Assembly: GCA_030272155.1 (NCBI GenBank)
Contig: CP126200.1
Coordinates: forward strand, 1,488,001-1,552,000
DNA: 64,000 bases
Direction: 5' to 3'
Origin: Tetradesmus obliquus
Taxonomy: Eukaryota; Chlorophyta; Chlorophyceae; Sphaeropleales; Scenedesmaceae
In this document: piece by piece, positions 1 to 13,117 of the stretch
Layout: the number at the start of each line of letters is the position of its first letter
Numbering within the stretch: the first letter of the stretch is position 1
Made by a program: the position numbers and the translations under genes
Notes under the pieces: model-generated
What the model saw: the letters and a program-made list of their open reading frames with translations, nothing else
Told to the model about the DNA's origin: nothing
Databases searched by the model: none

Positions 1-2303
1 AAGGGCAAGGGCAAGTGGTTTGGCTGAGGGTGAGGGTGATGAGGCTGTATGGTACTGTGCTGCTGCTGGGGGCTGCAAATGAGGGTGGCTAGGGTGACTG
101 TTGAATGGACGCCAAGGGCAGTATGGCACGTGATCTGTTCGGCATGCTTTGAGGTTAGATAAGGCAGACAGGCAGCTGGCTGTGATTGGTCCTATGAGTG
201 GGTGCTGTGCATGCACTGCTAGCCGGTGTGGTGTGTGCTGTTGGTTCTTCAAGCTCATCGGTTTGTGCTTTGTTTTCCCCTCCATGCCGCGCATGCTTGC
301 AGCATTGGCAGCGGTGCACATATGCAGTTTGGTTTGGATGTGCTGCTTATGGTTTTTGTTTCTTTTTTCGAGAGTCAGGCTAGCTGGTGCAGGGTTACAG
401 CAGGGATGATATAAAAGGACCCATTGGTGCCTATCGTGGGTTTGTTTTCCTGTGCTTAATCCTGAGTTTTATCTACCTACGCAATGTCGAGGTCAGCAAA
501 TGCGTCAATGTGGCCAGGCACGGTGCAGGTTGGCGTGTGTTTTGCTAATCGTCACTACAGTACAGTTTGCTGGAGCGTTGCAGCGGATGACATAAAGACT
601 GCATAAGGCTGGGTGGTGTACAGTCCCTGTGAGGGCGGCGTTTCGAAGTGCTTCAAGAACAGAGTATTTGCTCTTGCTTTGCCCAGCCGTCACCGCCAGC
701 AGTAGTGTGTCAAGCAGGTGCCATAGACGGTGCATGTGTGCACAAGGTTGCATGCATGCCCTGGGACACTGGACAACAGCAACACTGGATGGCTTCTAAG
801 CACCATAAACACATGCGCTGTACAGCTCTGTCTTGGCTTCGCAACAAAGCGGATGCATGCCCCGACACTGTTTAGCTGTCAGGGCTGGCGCGGCAGTATG
901 TTGGCTGGCCTTGCGCTCAGCGTGATGTAGAAGTGGCAGTCAGTGCTTGGCAACATGGGCAGTGGACGCCTGGCAGCCCTGTTTTCAGCACTACTGCGAT
1001 TTGCAGAGTTGCTTTGCAGCATCGCTGTTGTTAAGCTGCTGTGGCAGTCGGCGGTCTATGCGGCCTGGTGTTGTCCTGTCCTGCCTGGTCTTGCACTGTC
1101 AGCCACCTTTGGTGCTGCTTGTGGCAATTTCATCAACACATGTTATTGTTGCACTGGCAGGCGTTGTGTCATGCACTTTAGGCGAGCATGAGCGTTACGC
1201 AAGTGGGTGTGACGACACATGTTTCTTTTGTGGTTGCTGCACCCATCATGGGCTATGACACAGGTGTGAAGGCCACCGCCGTCAGGCGAGCAAGCCGCAT
1301 GTTGATGGCTGCAGATCACTGTGTCTTTTTGTGATGCACAACAACACTAAGTGGCTTTGCACATATGAAACAGGGCTGCTGAGTACAGCCGGCCAGTCAC
1401 AATGCTGTGGTGGAATGACCGGCTTGTATGGCGTACTTGCTGCTTGAACAAGTTGTCAAACTGCTGGTGGTGGGTGCAGTTGATTCAGGACACTAGCTTG
1501 GCTGCATTTCGCTTGTAATGTTTGCCTGCATGCACGCTGTAACTCTTGATAGTGCATTTGTGCAGCAATGTGCTGAACGATCAGGCACATGAAGCAGCTT
1601 GTGCACGCTACTGCTGTACACTTGCAGTCCATGGGGGGTGTCAAAGAACGGTCATCAGAAGCAATGCTTTAGCGAGCAGCCGTTGCATATGTGTTTCACT
1701 CTCGAAGCACGCATTCGAGCAGCTGATGCTTGCGCGGCTGCAAGGCCACTGTATTGTTTGGCACTGGCAGGGATTGCACTGCATGCATTCTCAAAACCTG
1801 CGCCTATGTGGTCCTTGCTTTACCTCTGCACCGAGTCGTCTGACCTGCCAGGACTCGGAGTCATGTTCTGTAACATCCTGCAAGCAGTCACTTCTGGCCT
1901 TGACTGGTATACCTACGTAGCCGCTGACATATTGTAACACTTGTCACTTTGTTGGTGATGTGTACAGATGGATGTGGTCGCGCGTGCAGGGCTAGTAATC
2001 TGCAGCTGCGGCCTGCCAAGCAAGCAGGTTAAGTAGTGACATAGCCAAACTCCGTTACACAGGAATCGCATCCTATGATCTGTCAGACACCATCTACGTT
2101 ACATGCAGCCAACAGTATTCAGTGGCGCCCATGTGTGATGGCCATCAAGCGCTGCCCTGCTGCACTGCAATGCCGCTGCATGTACTTGTGAGGTCCACAC
2201 CAGCGCCCTGTTCCAAACTGCAGCTAGTGCAACAGCAGCATGTCGAGCTACATATGCTAGGTGCAATGAGGGCAAACTGTTGCCATTATCCGCAACCTGG
2301 CGG
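1..2303. other. No gene recognised
   Basis: Only short, overlapping frames without recognisable protein character are present. The base composition (TG/GC-rich, few triplet runs) resembles the other intergenic stretches. It lies beyond the 3' end of the minus-strand gene that stops at 2304, so its right edge may hold that gene's 3' UTR. Confidence 0.5.
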
Positions 2304-2648
2304 TTATCGGTGCCGGTGGTTCTTCTTTTGCTTCTTTTTGCTGCTGCTGCTCTTCTTCTTCTTGCTGCTACTGCTGCTGCTACTGCTGCTCTTGACGCCT
2401 GCATTGCTGCCTGTAGCTGCAGCTGTTGCTCCTGCCTGCCTAGTTTGCCGCTGCGCTCCGGACTTGCTGCTGCTGCTGCTGCTGCTCTCAGGCACTGCTG
2501 ACAGCACATCTGCAGCTGCTTTGCTGCAGGCGTCCTGCAGCTCTGCCGGCATGGCGCTCCATCTGCAGAAGGGGTCTATGCTGTGCTGCACCATCTTCAC
2601 CAGGAAGCGGGCGCGTATGGCTGGCGACTGCAGCAGCAGGGGCAAGCA

Positions 2649-2692
<44 letters not shown>

Positions 2693-5160
2693 GCAGCAGC
2701 AGCAGCAGCAGCACGAAGCAACTCGGCGCCACATCATGCACAGCGAACGATCCTCAGAAACCTGACCACGCTTTGCACATTGGCGTGCTCCGCCAGAGCT
2801 TGCAGTCGTATGTGTGTACAACAAGTAGAGGACTGCTTTGGGCTGCGCTTCAAGCAGCATGTGAGGCAGCCTAAGTTATGACAAGTGCTGCAGGGAATGC
2901 CGGTGCATGCACATGCACTCGCCTCACCATATGCTGCAACAAAGCTGTCCTGCAGTCTGCTGGCAGCCCTGCCACATTCTCACCTGCGCTCTTCAACTGC
3001 CGCAGCCATAACCAGCATGTACACCTTCAACAAACAACCTCGGCCTTCTTGTGCCGAAACACAGCTATAAATCTTGGCTACACCCACCTGCTGCTTGAAC
3101 TGCTGAAGCCATTCCAGCAGCACCGGAAGCTCCATGTCCCATGCAGCCTGCGCCCGCACAGCAGCATCAAAGCCAGCATACTGCTGCATGTACAAGCTGT
3201 CTTCTGGCCGCCCCTGGCCCTCCACAGAAGTGCCGACAGCGTCAGTAACAGTTACGCCGGCAGGCACGGGGCCAAAAGCTGTGCCACATTGCAGTAGGTC
3301 TTCGCGGCCTTTGCCTAGAAGGGCAAGCTTGTGCAGGTAGTGGCGGGGCATGCTGGCTGCAGTGCAGCAGAGGGCCCATTTGATGCCACATTGGAACAGC
3401 CACTGCTGCTGCTGCTGCTGGAGGCGTTTCTCTTGTTGCTGTCCGTCTGACGCAGCGCCATTTGCCTGCTGCTGCTGCTGTTGGGGTTGCTGCTGCAGCT
3501 TGTCATCATCTGAAGAACTAGTATCACTGCCGCTGCTGCTGCTGCTGCTGCTGGTGCTGTTGTCGACCCTGCCGTACTCCCTCAGCTGCCAAAAGTCGCT
3601 GTCATCTGACTTAATGCACAGCGGGTGTGGCTCAGGCAGCGCTGCATTCGCTGCCACAACTGCTGCTATGGCCTCATCCGCTGTGCAGCCTGGCATTAGC
3701 AGCGGCTTGCCTGGCAGCAGTGCCTGCTCCAGCGTGTGTCTGCAGCATGCATATGTCACAACGTTATGTAACATGACATGGGTAAGATAAGTGACGTGGC
3801 AGCAGGACTGCAGGCCGGGCAGCAGCATCTGCTTCACAGTGCAAGCAATGCTTGCACGATGTATTGTAATACGTACGCTTCACAGTATGCTTGCACGATG
3901 TATTGTCATATGGGTTGTGTTCTTGCAAGCACGAGTCACGAGGATTCATCTGCTCTATAGTGATGCATTTGCATTTCAGCCTGGCATGACATGTGCTGCA
4001 AGTTGATGAACCGCTGCACCAAGCGCCCCTTGCAGGAAAGTGGGTGATGGTGCAAAGTTCATGCACGGAAGTTCATGCAGAGGTCTGCAACATGACCCAC
4101 ACATCATGCTACAACCCATGTCCTGTTGCGCACCTGGCAATGAACAGCAGGGCACCTCTCAGTCTGAAAGTGACATCCAAAGTTAACTGCTTCTCAGCTG
4201 CTGCAGCATCTGCATCTTCTTCCAGCTGCTGCTGCAGCTCCTGCTGCTGCCCATCAGCTTCCTGCTCTTGCTGCAGCAGCTGCTCTGCTGCTGTTGGTGG
4301 GGCTGCAGCTGCTGCCTCTTCAGTGAACTCTGCATCTGCTACACCCAGCTGCTCTGCCAGCTGCTTTGCTTTGCTGACAACCAGCTGCTGCGTCTTCCAT
4401 CTGCTGCGCTTGCCTGCATCAGTGACTACTACTAATCGTACGCTTCCCTCCTGCTGTAGAGCATCTTGCAGCTGTTCAGCATCAGCAGTCACGGCAGCTT
4501 CCTGCTGCTCAACAGCAGCAGCAGCAGTGGTGTCTGTGCTGCTATCTGTGCTTGCTAACACAGCAGGCCTAGGATGCTGCGTGCCTGAATGCAGCAACTG
4601 TTCTTTCCCTTTGCCCACGTCCTCTGTCAGCTTGCTTTTGAAGGCTTTTGCGTGAGCTCCCAGCAGTCGTCGCAGTTTGTGTTCCAGTCTGTTGCGCTCA
4701 AGCCTGAGGTCCTGATCGGGTAGCTGCAGCTGCAGCTCATTGAACTCGGAGACTAGTTCTCGAGCATCATCGGCTTTTTCTTGGAGGAACGCTTCGATCA
4801 CGGAGTCCATCTCGGCAAACACATGATTACTGAAGTCCAACAGAAGTACAAGAGGCATCTCGATGCAAAGTGAGGCAGAAAACCAACAATGAACAAGGGA
4901 AATATGCATAGGACAGCCAGAGGGGTCAGCTGTGTGAAGCAAGGCTCCACACTAACAGCTCCAGTGTTTAGGGATCCACATCACCAGCATTTGCTGCATC
5001 AAGCATTTGACACATACGTGACAGTGATCCCAGGCTGATTTGCTGTAATTAAACTTAGCATACGCTGCAACTGCCGTTTAAAACACCAGTTGATGCCCTC
5101 TACCTGCAGCAGCTGCTGCCTTGTCTGCAGCAGTGCTTCCTCAACAAGCGGGAGACTCAT
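2304..5160 (-). CDS. Unrecognised 608-residue coiled-coil, low-complexity protein (5 exons)
   Basis: Function unknown. Exons (minus strand): 5160-5087, 4829-4134, 3739-3088, 2842-2762, 2627-2304. All splice sites are GT-AG and all phases agree (total 1827 nt). The start is the ATG at 5160, which opens MSLPLVEEALLQ. Residues about 25-100 are rich in Leu, Glu and Arg and look like a coiled coil. Gln/Ala and Ser/Asp low-complexity stretches follow, then a denser segment around RHTLEQALLPGKPLLMPGC and another around MELPVLLEWLQQFKQQ. The C-terminus is a Ser/Lys-rich basic tail that could be a nuclear signal (inference). Exon 3 carries CTG/CAG runs encoding Gln and Ser. Intron 2 holds a 39-bp near-perfect tandem duplication around 3830-3906. 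The gene lies 170 bp downstream of the MYND gene on the same strand. I match it to no family; the gene model is better supported than any function. Confidence 0.6.
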
Positions 5161-5330
5161 AAACAATTGACAATGCACTGTATCACACAAACGATTCTTC
5201 AGCAGCAGCAGCCAGCACACCCTTAAGCTGCTTCCAGGAAGCCATCTGCCAATGATGAGAGTCCAGTAAAGTGCATACCGGAAAGTCAATCAAGCAATCT
5301 CCTACCCAAGTTAGGGCAATTGTGGCAGCC

Positions 5331-5837
5331 TCAAACGCATGTCAGGCCAGCAGCAGCCATGCCCTTGCATGCATGCTTGTGCCGCTTCCAGTCAGCCGTC
5401 TGGCAGGCCGCACTGCAGTAGTGGCACCTGCAGGCAGCGCAGCGCTTGCTCGCAGCTGCAGTCTCGCTCACTCCAGCCAGGCTCTCACAGCTGGGGTTGT
5501 TGCACACCAGCGGCAGCGGTGCAGCAGCTGCTAGTGCCCTGCACAGCTCCAGTGTGTCTATGTACTGCTGCTTGGTTTGCTGGATGGCACCGTCACTGCC
5601 GGTGCCGTCGAAAGCAAAGATCCCCACTTCATCACGCCAGCCAGGCCACTTGGCATCAAACGCAGCCACTGCCGCTGCCCAGCGTGGGCTGCGCTGCTGC
5701 AGCTGCAGCAGGTAGCCCCAGCTGACCTGCTGCGTGCTGCTGCTGCGCCCAGGCACACCGCTGGTGCTGCTGCTGCTGCTGCTGGCACCAGCAGCAGTCG
5801 GCGATCCTGCTGCCGCATCTGCTGTGTCAGGCGCAGC

Positions 5838-5890
<53 letters not shown>

Positions 5891-6241
5891 ATGCTTCTTG
5901 TGCTAGCAGCCCTGTGCCAGTTTTTATGAATGGACACAGCACCTGGAGCATTGCCCGCAGCATGCAGGCCAGCCAAACATGCCATTGGCCCGGTGCGTTG
6001 TGCGTTGCACTGCCACCATGGGGTGGGAACGTTCTGAAAATGATGGAGTCGTCCTTTCCTGGCTCCCACTGCATATGGTACCTTGGCTGTGCTGTAATGC
6101 AGGTGAACAGCAGCTGGGGCCCTGCTGCCTGCATTGCATCTGCCAGCTGCACCAGGCTGCGGGCAGCAACCGCAGCCAGCACAGCACTGCTTGCAGCAGC
6201 CTGTCTGCTGTTGGTGCCGGTGCTGCTGCTGCCGCCTCCTG

Positions 6242-6288
<47 letters not shown>

Positions 6289-6337
6289 CCTCCTGTGCTG
6301 CTGCTGCTGCTGCTGCTGCTCCTGCTGCCGCCTCCTG

Positions 6338-6379
<42 letters not shown>

Positions 6380-8432
6380 TGCTGCTACCAGTACTAGTGA
6401 CGCTGCCATGCTGCAATGCTCTCAACGGGCTGTCTGACACATGGCCAATCAATCCAAGGCATGGCAGCTGGAAAGCATGCTGCTGCTGCAGACTCCATGC
6501 CTTGTGCGGTGGAGGCTGTTGACGGACCTTGCTGCATAGTTGCCCCCCTGATCAGCTGTGCTGCTCGCTTGGCAAAGCTAGTGATTGCAGATGCTAGGCC
6601 TGCCACTGCTGCTGTGTTTTGCAGCAGGGCTCTAGATGCCCTGCCTGCGGAGCCCAGCACTGCAACTGCTGTGTGTGCAACCACCTCAGATGCTGCTACC
6701 ATACTTGCTGCCTGCAGCACTGGCGAGCGCAGGTAGCAGTCGATGAGGGCTGTGAAGGCCTGCGGGTGTGCTGCTGCCAGGCTAAACAGTGGCACTGCTT
6801 CCAAACCTGCGCTAGCAGAGCACAAGATACAAGCGGAGCAACAGGATGTCAATCTGTCAGAGTCATCACAAGAAATCAGCCAGCTGATGAAGAAAGGATG
6901 CTCAGCTGGACAGCGGGCCAACGGAGAGGCATGCAGGCAATTCAGGTTTCCATATCTTACTCATTGCAGGCCGCCCACCCAGGGGCGCAGCAGAAAGGAG
7001 CCAGGCAGCTAGCTGACAGCAATCTGGATACTTTGAACCAGCACAACCGTCTGCCACAGTCAAACAACTTTGCTTCAAACAAGAAAATATTCTGACAGCT
7101 CTTTGCGCAAGGCATAAACAAAGCACTCGTGCGGCGGCGTGGGCTGCTTTGCTCCAGCTGGCCACCTAAAAGTAAAGAACATGCTTGAGGCACAGGGGGT
7201 GAAAGCCTTGCACAGCTGCACTTCCTCACCAGATGTTGCGCGCAGCAGCTCTGGCAACTCTAGCCCAGGTGCAGCAGCTGTAAGGGTCGACAGCTGCTGC
7301 CCGAGTGAACCCTGTTGATTGCTTGCAGCCTCCTCCACTGCAGTAGTGCACAATGCGCTGTCGCCTGCAGTCAGCTGCAGCTGCTGCAGCGGTGCTGCCA
7401 GCGCCTGCAGCAGCTGCAGCCCGGCCTGCTGCAGCACCTCAGGCGGCAGGCAGCTGGCGCCAGCTTGCAGGCCTGCTCTCAGCTGCATGTTCAGCAGTGC
7501 TGCGCTGCTCAGCAGTAGCCGAGCTGAGTTGATGACTGGTTCCTCATGCTGCTCCTGCTGCTGCAAGCGCTGCACTGCGCCAGCAGCCAGCAACTGCAGC
7601 TCCAGCACCAGCCGCACAGCAGCATCGGACAGCACAGAATCCACCCCATCTGCTGCCAAGCTGCGCTGCTGCTGCATGCACCACTGATGCAAGATGAAAT
7701 CTAGCATGCCTGCCAGTGTGTTAGCGCGTGCAATGCAAGTAAGCCGCATGGACGCATGGACGCCACAAGCAGTGGCTAGCACCTGGCCTGCTGTGTCAAG
7801 GTACACCTGACCACCTGGCAGTAGCTGCAGCATGTCTGGATGCTGGTGGAAGGCAGGTGTACACAGCAGGTCTGCACGCAGCTGCTGCTTGGCAGACAGC
7901 CTTGGCTGCTGCTGCTGCTGCTGCTGATGCTGCTTGCTGTGCGCTTGGTGCAGCAGCATGGTGTAAACTGTCAGCTGCTGCAGCAGCAGCTGCACTGTTG
8001 CAGGCTCCCGCAGCACGCTGACAACCTGTGCTGCTGCTGCTGTGTCTAGCTGCTGCTGCGTGTGCAAAACGAACAGCTGGCGGGCATAGTCTCCAAGATA
8101 CACCTGCATTGTGCTGTAGGTCACAAACACCTCTTCAGAGCCACTGTTGTCAGCTGATGCTGCTGCCACTGCTGCTGTGCTTGTTGAGACATGCCTGCCA
8201 TAGCACTGCAGCTGTTGCAGCAGCGGCAGTGCTGCTTGAGCAAGCGTGGTCACCTGAGCAGCCACATGCGGCATTGCCAGGGACCACATGTTGGGCAGTG
8301 TGATCTGAAATGTCTGCAGCAGATCATCACAGACAGCTGCATGTCTGTTTGGCACCTGCTGCTGCTGCTGCTGCTGCTGCAGCAGCAGCACCTGCACAAG
8401 CTCCGGCAAGCTGGCAAAGAGACCTGCATGCC

Positions 8433-8517
<85 letters not shown>

Positions 8518-9279
8518 TTTACATGATCAATGTGTGAGGAACAAAGCTTCGTGTACTTCACTTTAAATGCTTTATTGAGCTGCTCCGGCAAGCTCCTCTG
8601 GAACAATATAGTGATGACAATCGCAGATACGCAAGACGCACTACCCCCCGACATGCCACCACAAGCCCCCTGTGTGCAGCAAACTGATAGCCATGTCAGA
8701 TTGAATTAAATCAGATTTTGCAGCCCATTGCTCGAGTGATTCGGTTTACTCAACCCTCTCTCAGCAGCAGCGGCACCCACCTGACTGAAGCAGCTGCTGT
8801 GTAAAGTTGACCGTCAGCTCAGCGACAGCCGCAGTGTAGCTGCTGTGCATTGCTAGGCAGCTGTACAACAGCCCGGCAAGCCCATCCACTAGCTTCATGC
8901 CAGAAAACCAAACGCCTTCCATGCTGCCGGGATCCACCGGGCTACCGTCAAAGCGCAGCAGCACTGCAGCCAGCTGCTGCGGCTGCCTCTGCAGCCACGC
9001 CAGCAGTGCGCCTGCATTTTTTCCTGGCTGGCGTCGCAGCACGCGCTGCAGCAGCTGCGCTGCTGCTGCTATCTCTGATTCGTTTTTGACATCTTCAGGC
9101 AAGGCTTCATGCAGCTGGTGCTGGCTAATGCTACAGCTGGCTAGCGCTGTCTGCTGCGCTGTTGTTGGTTGAGCAGGCGGGGGCCCCTGCAGCAGCTGCG
9201 TCACTTGCCGGCTGCGAACCACGCTGCTTAGCTTCCCTGATGCATCATCTGCCTGCTTCAAGCGCTGAGCTGGCTGCAT
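5331..9279 (-). CDS. MYND zinc-finger protein 1
   Basis: Large algal-type protein ending in a MYND zinc finger, a Zn-binding protein-interaction module. Exon 1 runs 9279-8781 and exon 2 runs 8423-7230, both phase 1 and consistent. Exon 3 starts at 6806 with the same phase. Its donor (about 6440-6480) and the acceptor of the last exon could not be fixed, because (CTG)n tracts at 6230-6385 offer many equivalent CAG acceptors. The last exon ends at 5331. The finger is near the C-terminus: Cys pairs CNNPSC, then RCAAC, then HYCSAAC, then WKRHKHAC, so all eight ligands are present. The body is Leu/Gln/Ala-rich and probably helical. A poly-Ala run of about 19 residues is encoded by CTG repeats at 5835-5890. 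Intron 1 carries (CTG)27 just before its acceptor. The two MYND genes at 37-44 kb are paralogues. No catalytic SET domain is seen, so a lysine methyltransferase role is not supported. Confidence 0.75.
8434..8517. repeat. (CAG)27 uninterrupted triplet run
   Basis: About 27 perfect AGC/CAG units on the plus strand. On the transcribed (minus) strand this is (CTG)27, placed 11 nt before the CAG acceptor of exon 2 of the MYND gene, where a polypyrimidine tract normally sits. A shorter CTG run followed by CAG units lies at 8358-8397, inside exon 2, so the two can form a long CTG/CAG hairpin. Confidence 0.95.
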
Positions 9280-11743
9280 CAAAGCAGATCACGTTGCTGG
9301 GTGGCTGGGATATGCCTGTTGCTTATGCTGCTGCTGTTCTTCAGCTGCGGTCTGGCAAGGTTGCCAGCCAGCTCAAAAGGCCCTGATCAGAGTGATTATT
9401 TGCCGATAAATAAACTTTCACATTTTAATTCCTTCGTCAGAGGCGATGTTGCGCAAGCCGGGGGTGTCCAAGGTGTGGCGTGGTCTCGCCTGAAGGCCGA
9501 ACACGTCCGATCTACATGATCGCCTGCAATACAAGAGCTCAAATTGCCTTCTCAACACCAAGTGCAGTTGTACATATGCCGCGATGTAGGTTTCATGACT
9601 GCTGCTTCGGACACTGATCATCAGTACCGCCGGCAGTACTACTAGTGCTGCTGGCCCGGCCTAGTAGGCTGTTGGCCCGGCAGCCCCAGTGGGACCGGCC
9701 ACATCACTGCTCTGGTCCTGCAAAGCACTATTGCGGGATTAACGTCGATTGCACGTAATCAAACGCAACTATAATAACTGACCTGTGGCATGAAGCCAGG
9801 CGCCAGGCTGATGTAAAACAGCCACTAGCAACACCTGGTGCTGCAGTACACACTGGCAGCGGTTGCTCACGCTGTCTGCCGCAATCCTGCAGGTAACTGA
9901 ATAATGTCAAACACCCATTTGTTTCCCAATCACTCACTGTGACTACACTTCAACAACAAAGGACACCTTTTACAGCGGTGCAAGCCGCACGTATGCACTA
10001 TCTGTACTGCAGTACCGCAGCAGCACCAGCAGCAACTTCATCAGGAGCGCAAGCGGTCGCTGCCAGGCAGCCGGCTTATAAGCCGGGTAATAAACCTGCC
10101 CCACCAGGCCTGGTGTGCCGCACACAGCTGAAGCGACCGCCTGTCATTGACGCTGAGAGTCCTGCACATGTACAGCTCCACACAACCACCACCCAATCAT
10201 TGGTTGGGGCCAACTATGAAAACAATGCAGCAGCCAGGCCCACTTGGCCATGACGCATGCTGACATGTTGTACAAGGCAAAACATCTGTGTCAGCCGATG
10301 AGTCACACAGCCAGCACTTTGCCGGACAACCAACTGGGCAGCAGCATGAGCCTTTGCTGCTATCAACCAGCACAACAGGACCAGCTGCACTGCTCCGGAT
10401 GACGTCATAAAGCAGTTGCGTCCCCAGGCAACCAGCCTTCGGAGCCTGCCCATGCTGCACGGCGCACGACCACAGATCTGCCTATTTGGCAGCGGCGGCA
10501 GCCTACTCTTGCCAAAATCTGGCAGCCTGATGCTTGACAGCAGCAGTTGGGGCTTGGCCACAGCACCGCGATCACTGTTGTACATGCACAGTGTGTGCAG
10601 AGGATACTGCTGCCCCAACAAAACGCCACACACAACGTCATTTACGGCCACAATACAACTTCTAGCCCTGACTGCAAAGTGCATCAGGTTGTCTACAGCA
10701 TACCGCGCATGCGCACCCATGCAGATGAGCATTGCCACATATTGCACCCCCCATCCTTTCCATGCATTGCACTGCCACGCATAGTGTACATGCTGCGCAG
10801 CAGCAGCAGCAGCAGCAGCAGCTGCAGCTGTTGCTGCATTGCTGCTGAGCCAAATCGTGATCACGGCACACATGCTCAACACCCCTCGTGCACGTCACTG
10901 CCAATGCCACCCCTGCCAGCAGTGGATGCCTATGACACAGCTGTCCTGTCGCAGCACCAGGCAGCACGCTCGACGCATGCTCAAAGCCTTGCTGCGCATG
11001 CATCAGCATATATTCAATGGTAATGCACAGACGCATGCGCGTCGAACCACCACAACCCCACCAGTGTGTGGACACAAGAAGACACAAGAAGAAGGCTCGC
11101 ACATGCAGCCACATAACCCGGCCCTACTCTCTCTCTGTGTGTGTGCAACACTGTTAGCATATGACACACAGCAGGCTGTGCAATGCCTCCTGTGCAACTT
11201 GAAGCGCAAATAGCAACTTCTACATACACCACGGTGGCTGCCCTCCTGCTCAGTGCATGCACACTCGCAGTGCATGGTCATATCACATCTGCTCGCCCTG
11301 CTCCTAGCAGCACACATAGCATGGCATCAACGATGCACAGCCAGAAGAAAAGTCTGCTGCAGCTGCAGTACTAACAAGGGCCCAACGGCCGCTTGCTGCA
11401 GTCCCTGCAACTTCCACCTTGACTGCCCAGCTCTACACAACCCACACCCATACGATCCCAAACTTCAAAGCTAGCACCCAGCAACTCCCCTGCAACAAGT
11501 CGCTTGCCAGTCCTGCGCTTGCGGCGCAAATCCACATGCGCATGCATGCAAGTGGTGATACCCACTGCACCCAGCCTGCCCCGGACCTTGCCTGGTACTG
11601 GTCATCAAGCCACACTCGCATGCATGACTTTTGCCACACATGCTGCCCATGACTACTCCTCGCCAGCACCACCTTGTCACAAGTGCCCCAGCCATCTGCG
11701 TCTCGAGACAGAAGCTGTCAGTTTGGCACATGTCGCAATGCAC
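9280..11743. other. Intergenic, no gene recognised
   Basis: About 2.4 kb upstream of MYND gene 1 and downstream of the 458-residue gene, both on the minus strand. Frames are short and show no family features. It contains a perfect 16-nt palindrome at 10071-10086 with TATA in its centre, and a CAG run near 10798-10825. A promoter for MYND gene 1 is expected just above 9279 but no motif stands out. Confidence 0.5.
10071..10086. repeat. 16-nt perfect palindrome CCGGCTTATAAGCCGG
   Basis: A self-complementary 16-mer that can form an 8-bp stem or serve as a dimeric binding site. It lies in intergenic DNA about 0.8 kb upstream of MYND gene 1. The role is unknown. Confidence 0.5.
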
Positions 11744-12221
11744 TCAGTCAAAGAAGCCCACATCCACCTCGGGCGCCCAAAAATCTTCGATCCAATCAAC
11801 CTCAGGCAGTCCATCAGCCAAAGCAGGATCAAATGCCATCACAAATGTGTGGACATCATCATCAAGCGCCGTGTCAGCCTCCTCATCTTGCACTTGTGCC
11901 TGCTGGCTGCTCTGCTGCACAGCCAGCTGCACCTGCTGCTGCATCCAGGCCCCAATGAAGTCTGCCTTTGGCTGCTCAGCACCACCAGCAGCAGCAGACA
12001 GAGGCGCCCCAGCTGCTGCCGTCTGTGCTGAGGCCTTCACATCAGCGCTAAAGAAGATTTGCTTGAACAGCGCAGCCACGATGACATCTGCGACACCAAG
12101 AGGCAGCCGCGCGCTGCTGTGGCTGCTGTGGCTGTCATGGCTGCTGCTGCTGACCTCCTCACCCCAGCGAGATAGGCACAGCAGCAGTGTGCGCACCTGG
12201 CAGCAGTGAAAAACACCAATG

Positions 12222-12257
<36 letters not shown>

Positions 12258-13081
12258 CAGGCTCACCGCCAGGACATAGGTGTGCAGCAGTGATGGATGC
12301 ACATCATGAGCCTGGCGCGCACAGAGATCTCTAGACGTCGTCTAGATGCTCGAAGCGCAGCATAAGCTGGTCGATGCATGCAGCTGTTGCAAGAGCGCAG
12401 AGAAGCACAGCATTGTCACAGCCTTTCGCTCTCCGAGCTGCGCCTGTCTGCTGTTGCTGTGGTAATAAAACATCCAGCGGCTGCGTGTCAATCCCCTTTC
12501 AATGATTGTGTCAGCCACCCACAGAAATAAGCCAGATGTTGCTGCTGCTTTTGCTGTGCCTGTGCCTACCTGCTGCTTGAAGGGCTGTGGGTAGTGCTTG
12601 TGCATTGCGGGGCTCCACTCTGCTCCACCCGGCACCCAGGGCGTGACGTACAGGCTGATCTGGTCCCAGCTGTCACCTGACCTGCCACTGAGTCCTGCAA
12701 GAGTGAGGCCCTCTGGTATGGCGATGACCTGCAGCAGCATGCATGAGGAGTGCATTGCTTTTGAACCAATAACACACACAGAGCTGAACATGCCTCAGCG
12801 CCAGCCAGCGAGCCGATCACTGCTCATGAGGGTTCAAATTGTACCCGGTTACACACAGAGCAGCTGAACTCATGTGCGAGAAACAGTGTGAACACAGCAT
12901 GCCATGCCTACTGCGCTGTTGACAAGAAGCTGGTGCGCACATGCGTGCACATGGCATGCCCTGGCTGCTGCAAATGCGTGCTGCGCTGCGCACCTGCAGG
13001 TTTGCTCCCTTGCACGGCTGCTGGTGGGCGCTGGGGAAGCGGCTGGGGCCTACGCTGCACACGCGCTCGCTGCCATCAACT

Positions 13082-13117
<36 letters not shown>

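Noticed and set aside
5734-6522. Long plus-strand frames rich in Leu, Cys or Ala
   Set aside because: They are CTG/CAG repeats read in the antisense of the MYND gene; they have no domain and overlap a well-supported minus-strand exon.
8250-8654. Minus-strand frame with a poly-Leu run that looks like a membrane segment
   Set aside because: It is the intronic (CTG)27 read in the wrong frame; the neighbouring exon uses another frame with a clean acceptor.
5331-9279. SET/MYND (SMYD) lysine methyltransferase
   Set aside because: Only the MYND finger is present; no SET motifs (for example NHSC or GEELTISY-type blocks) are visible.
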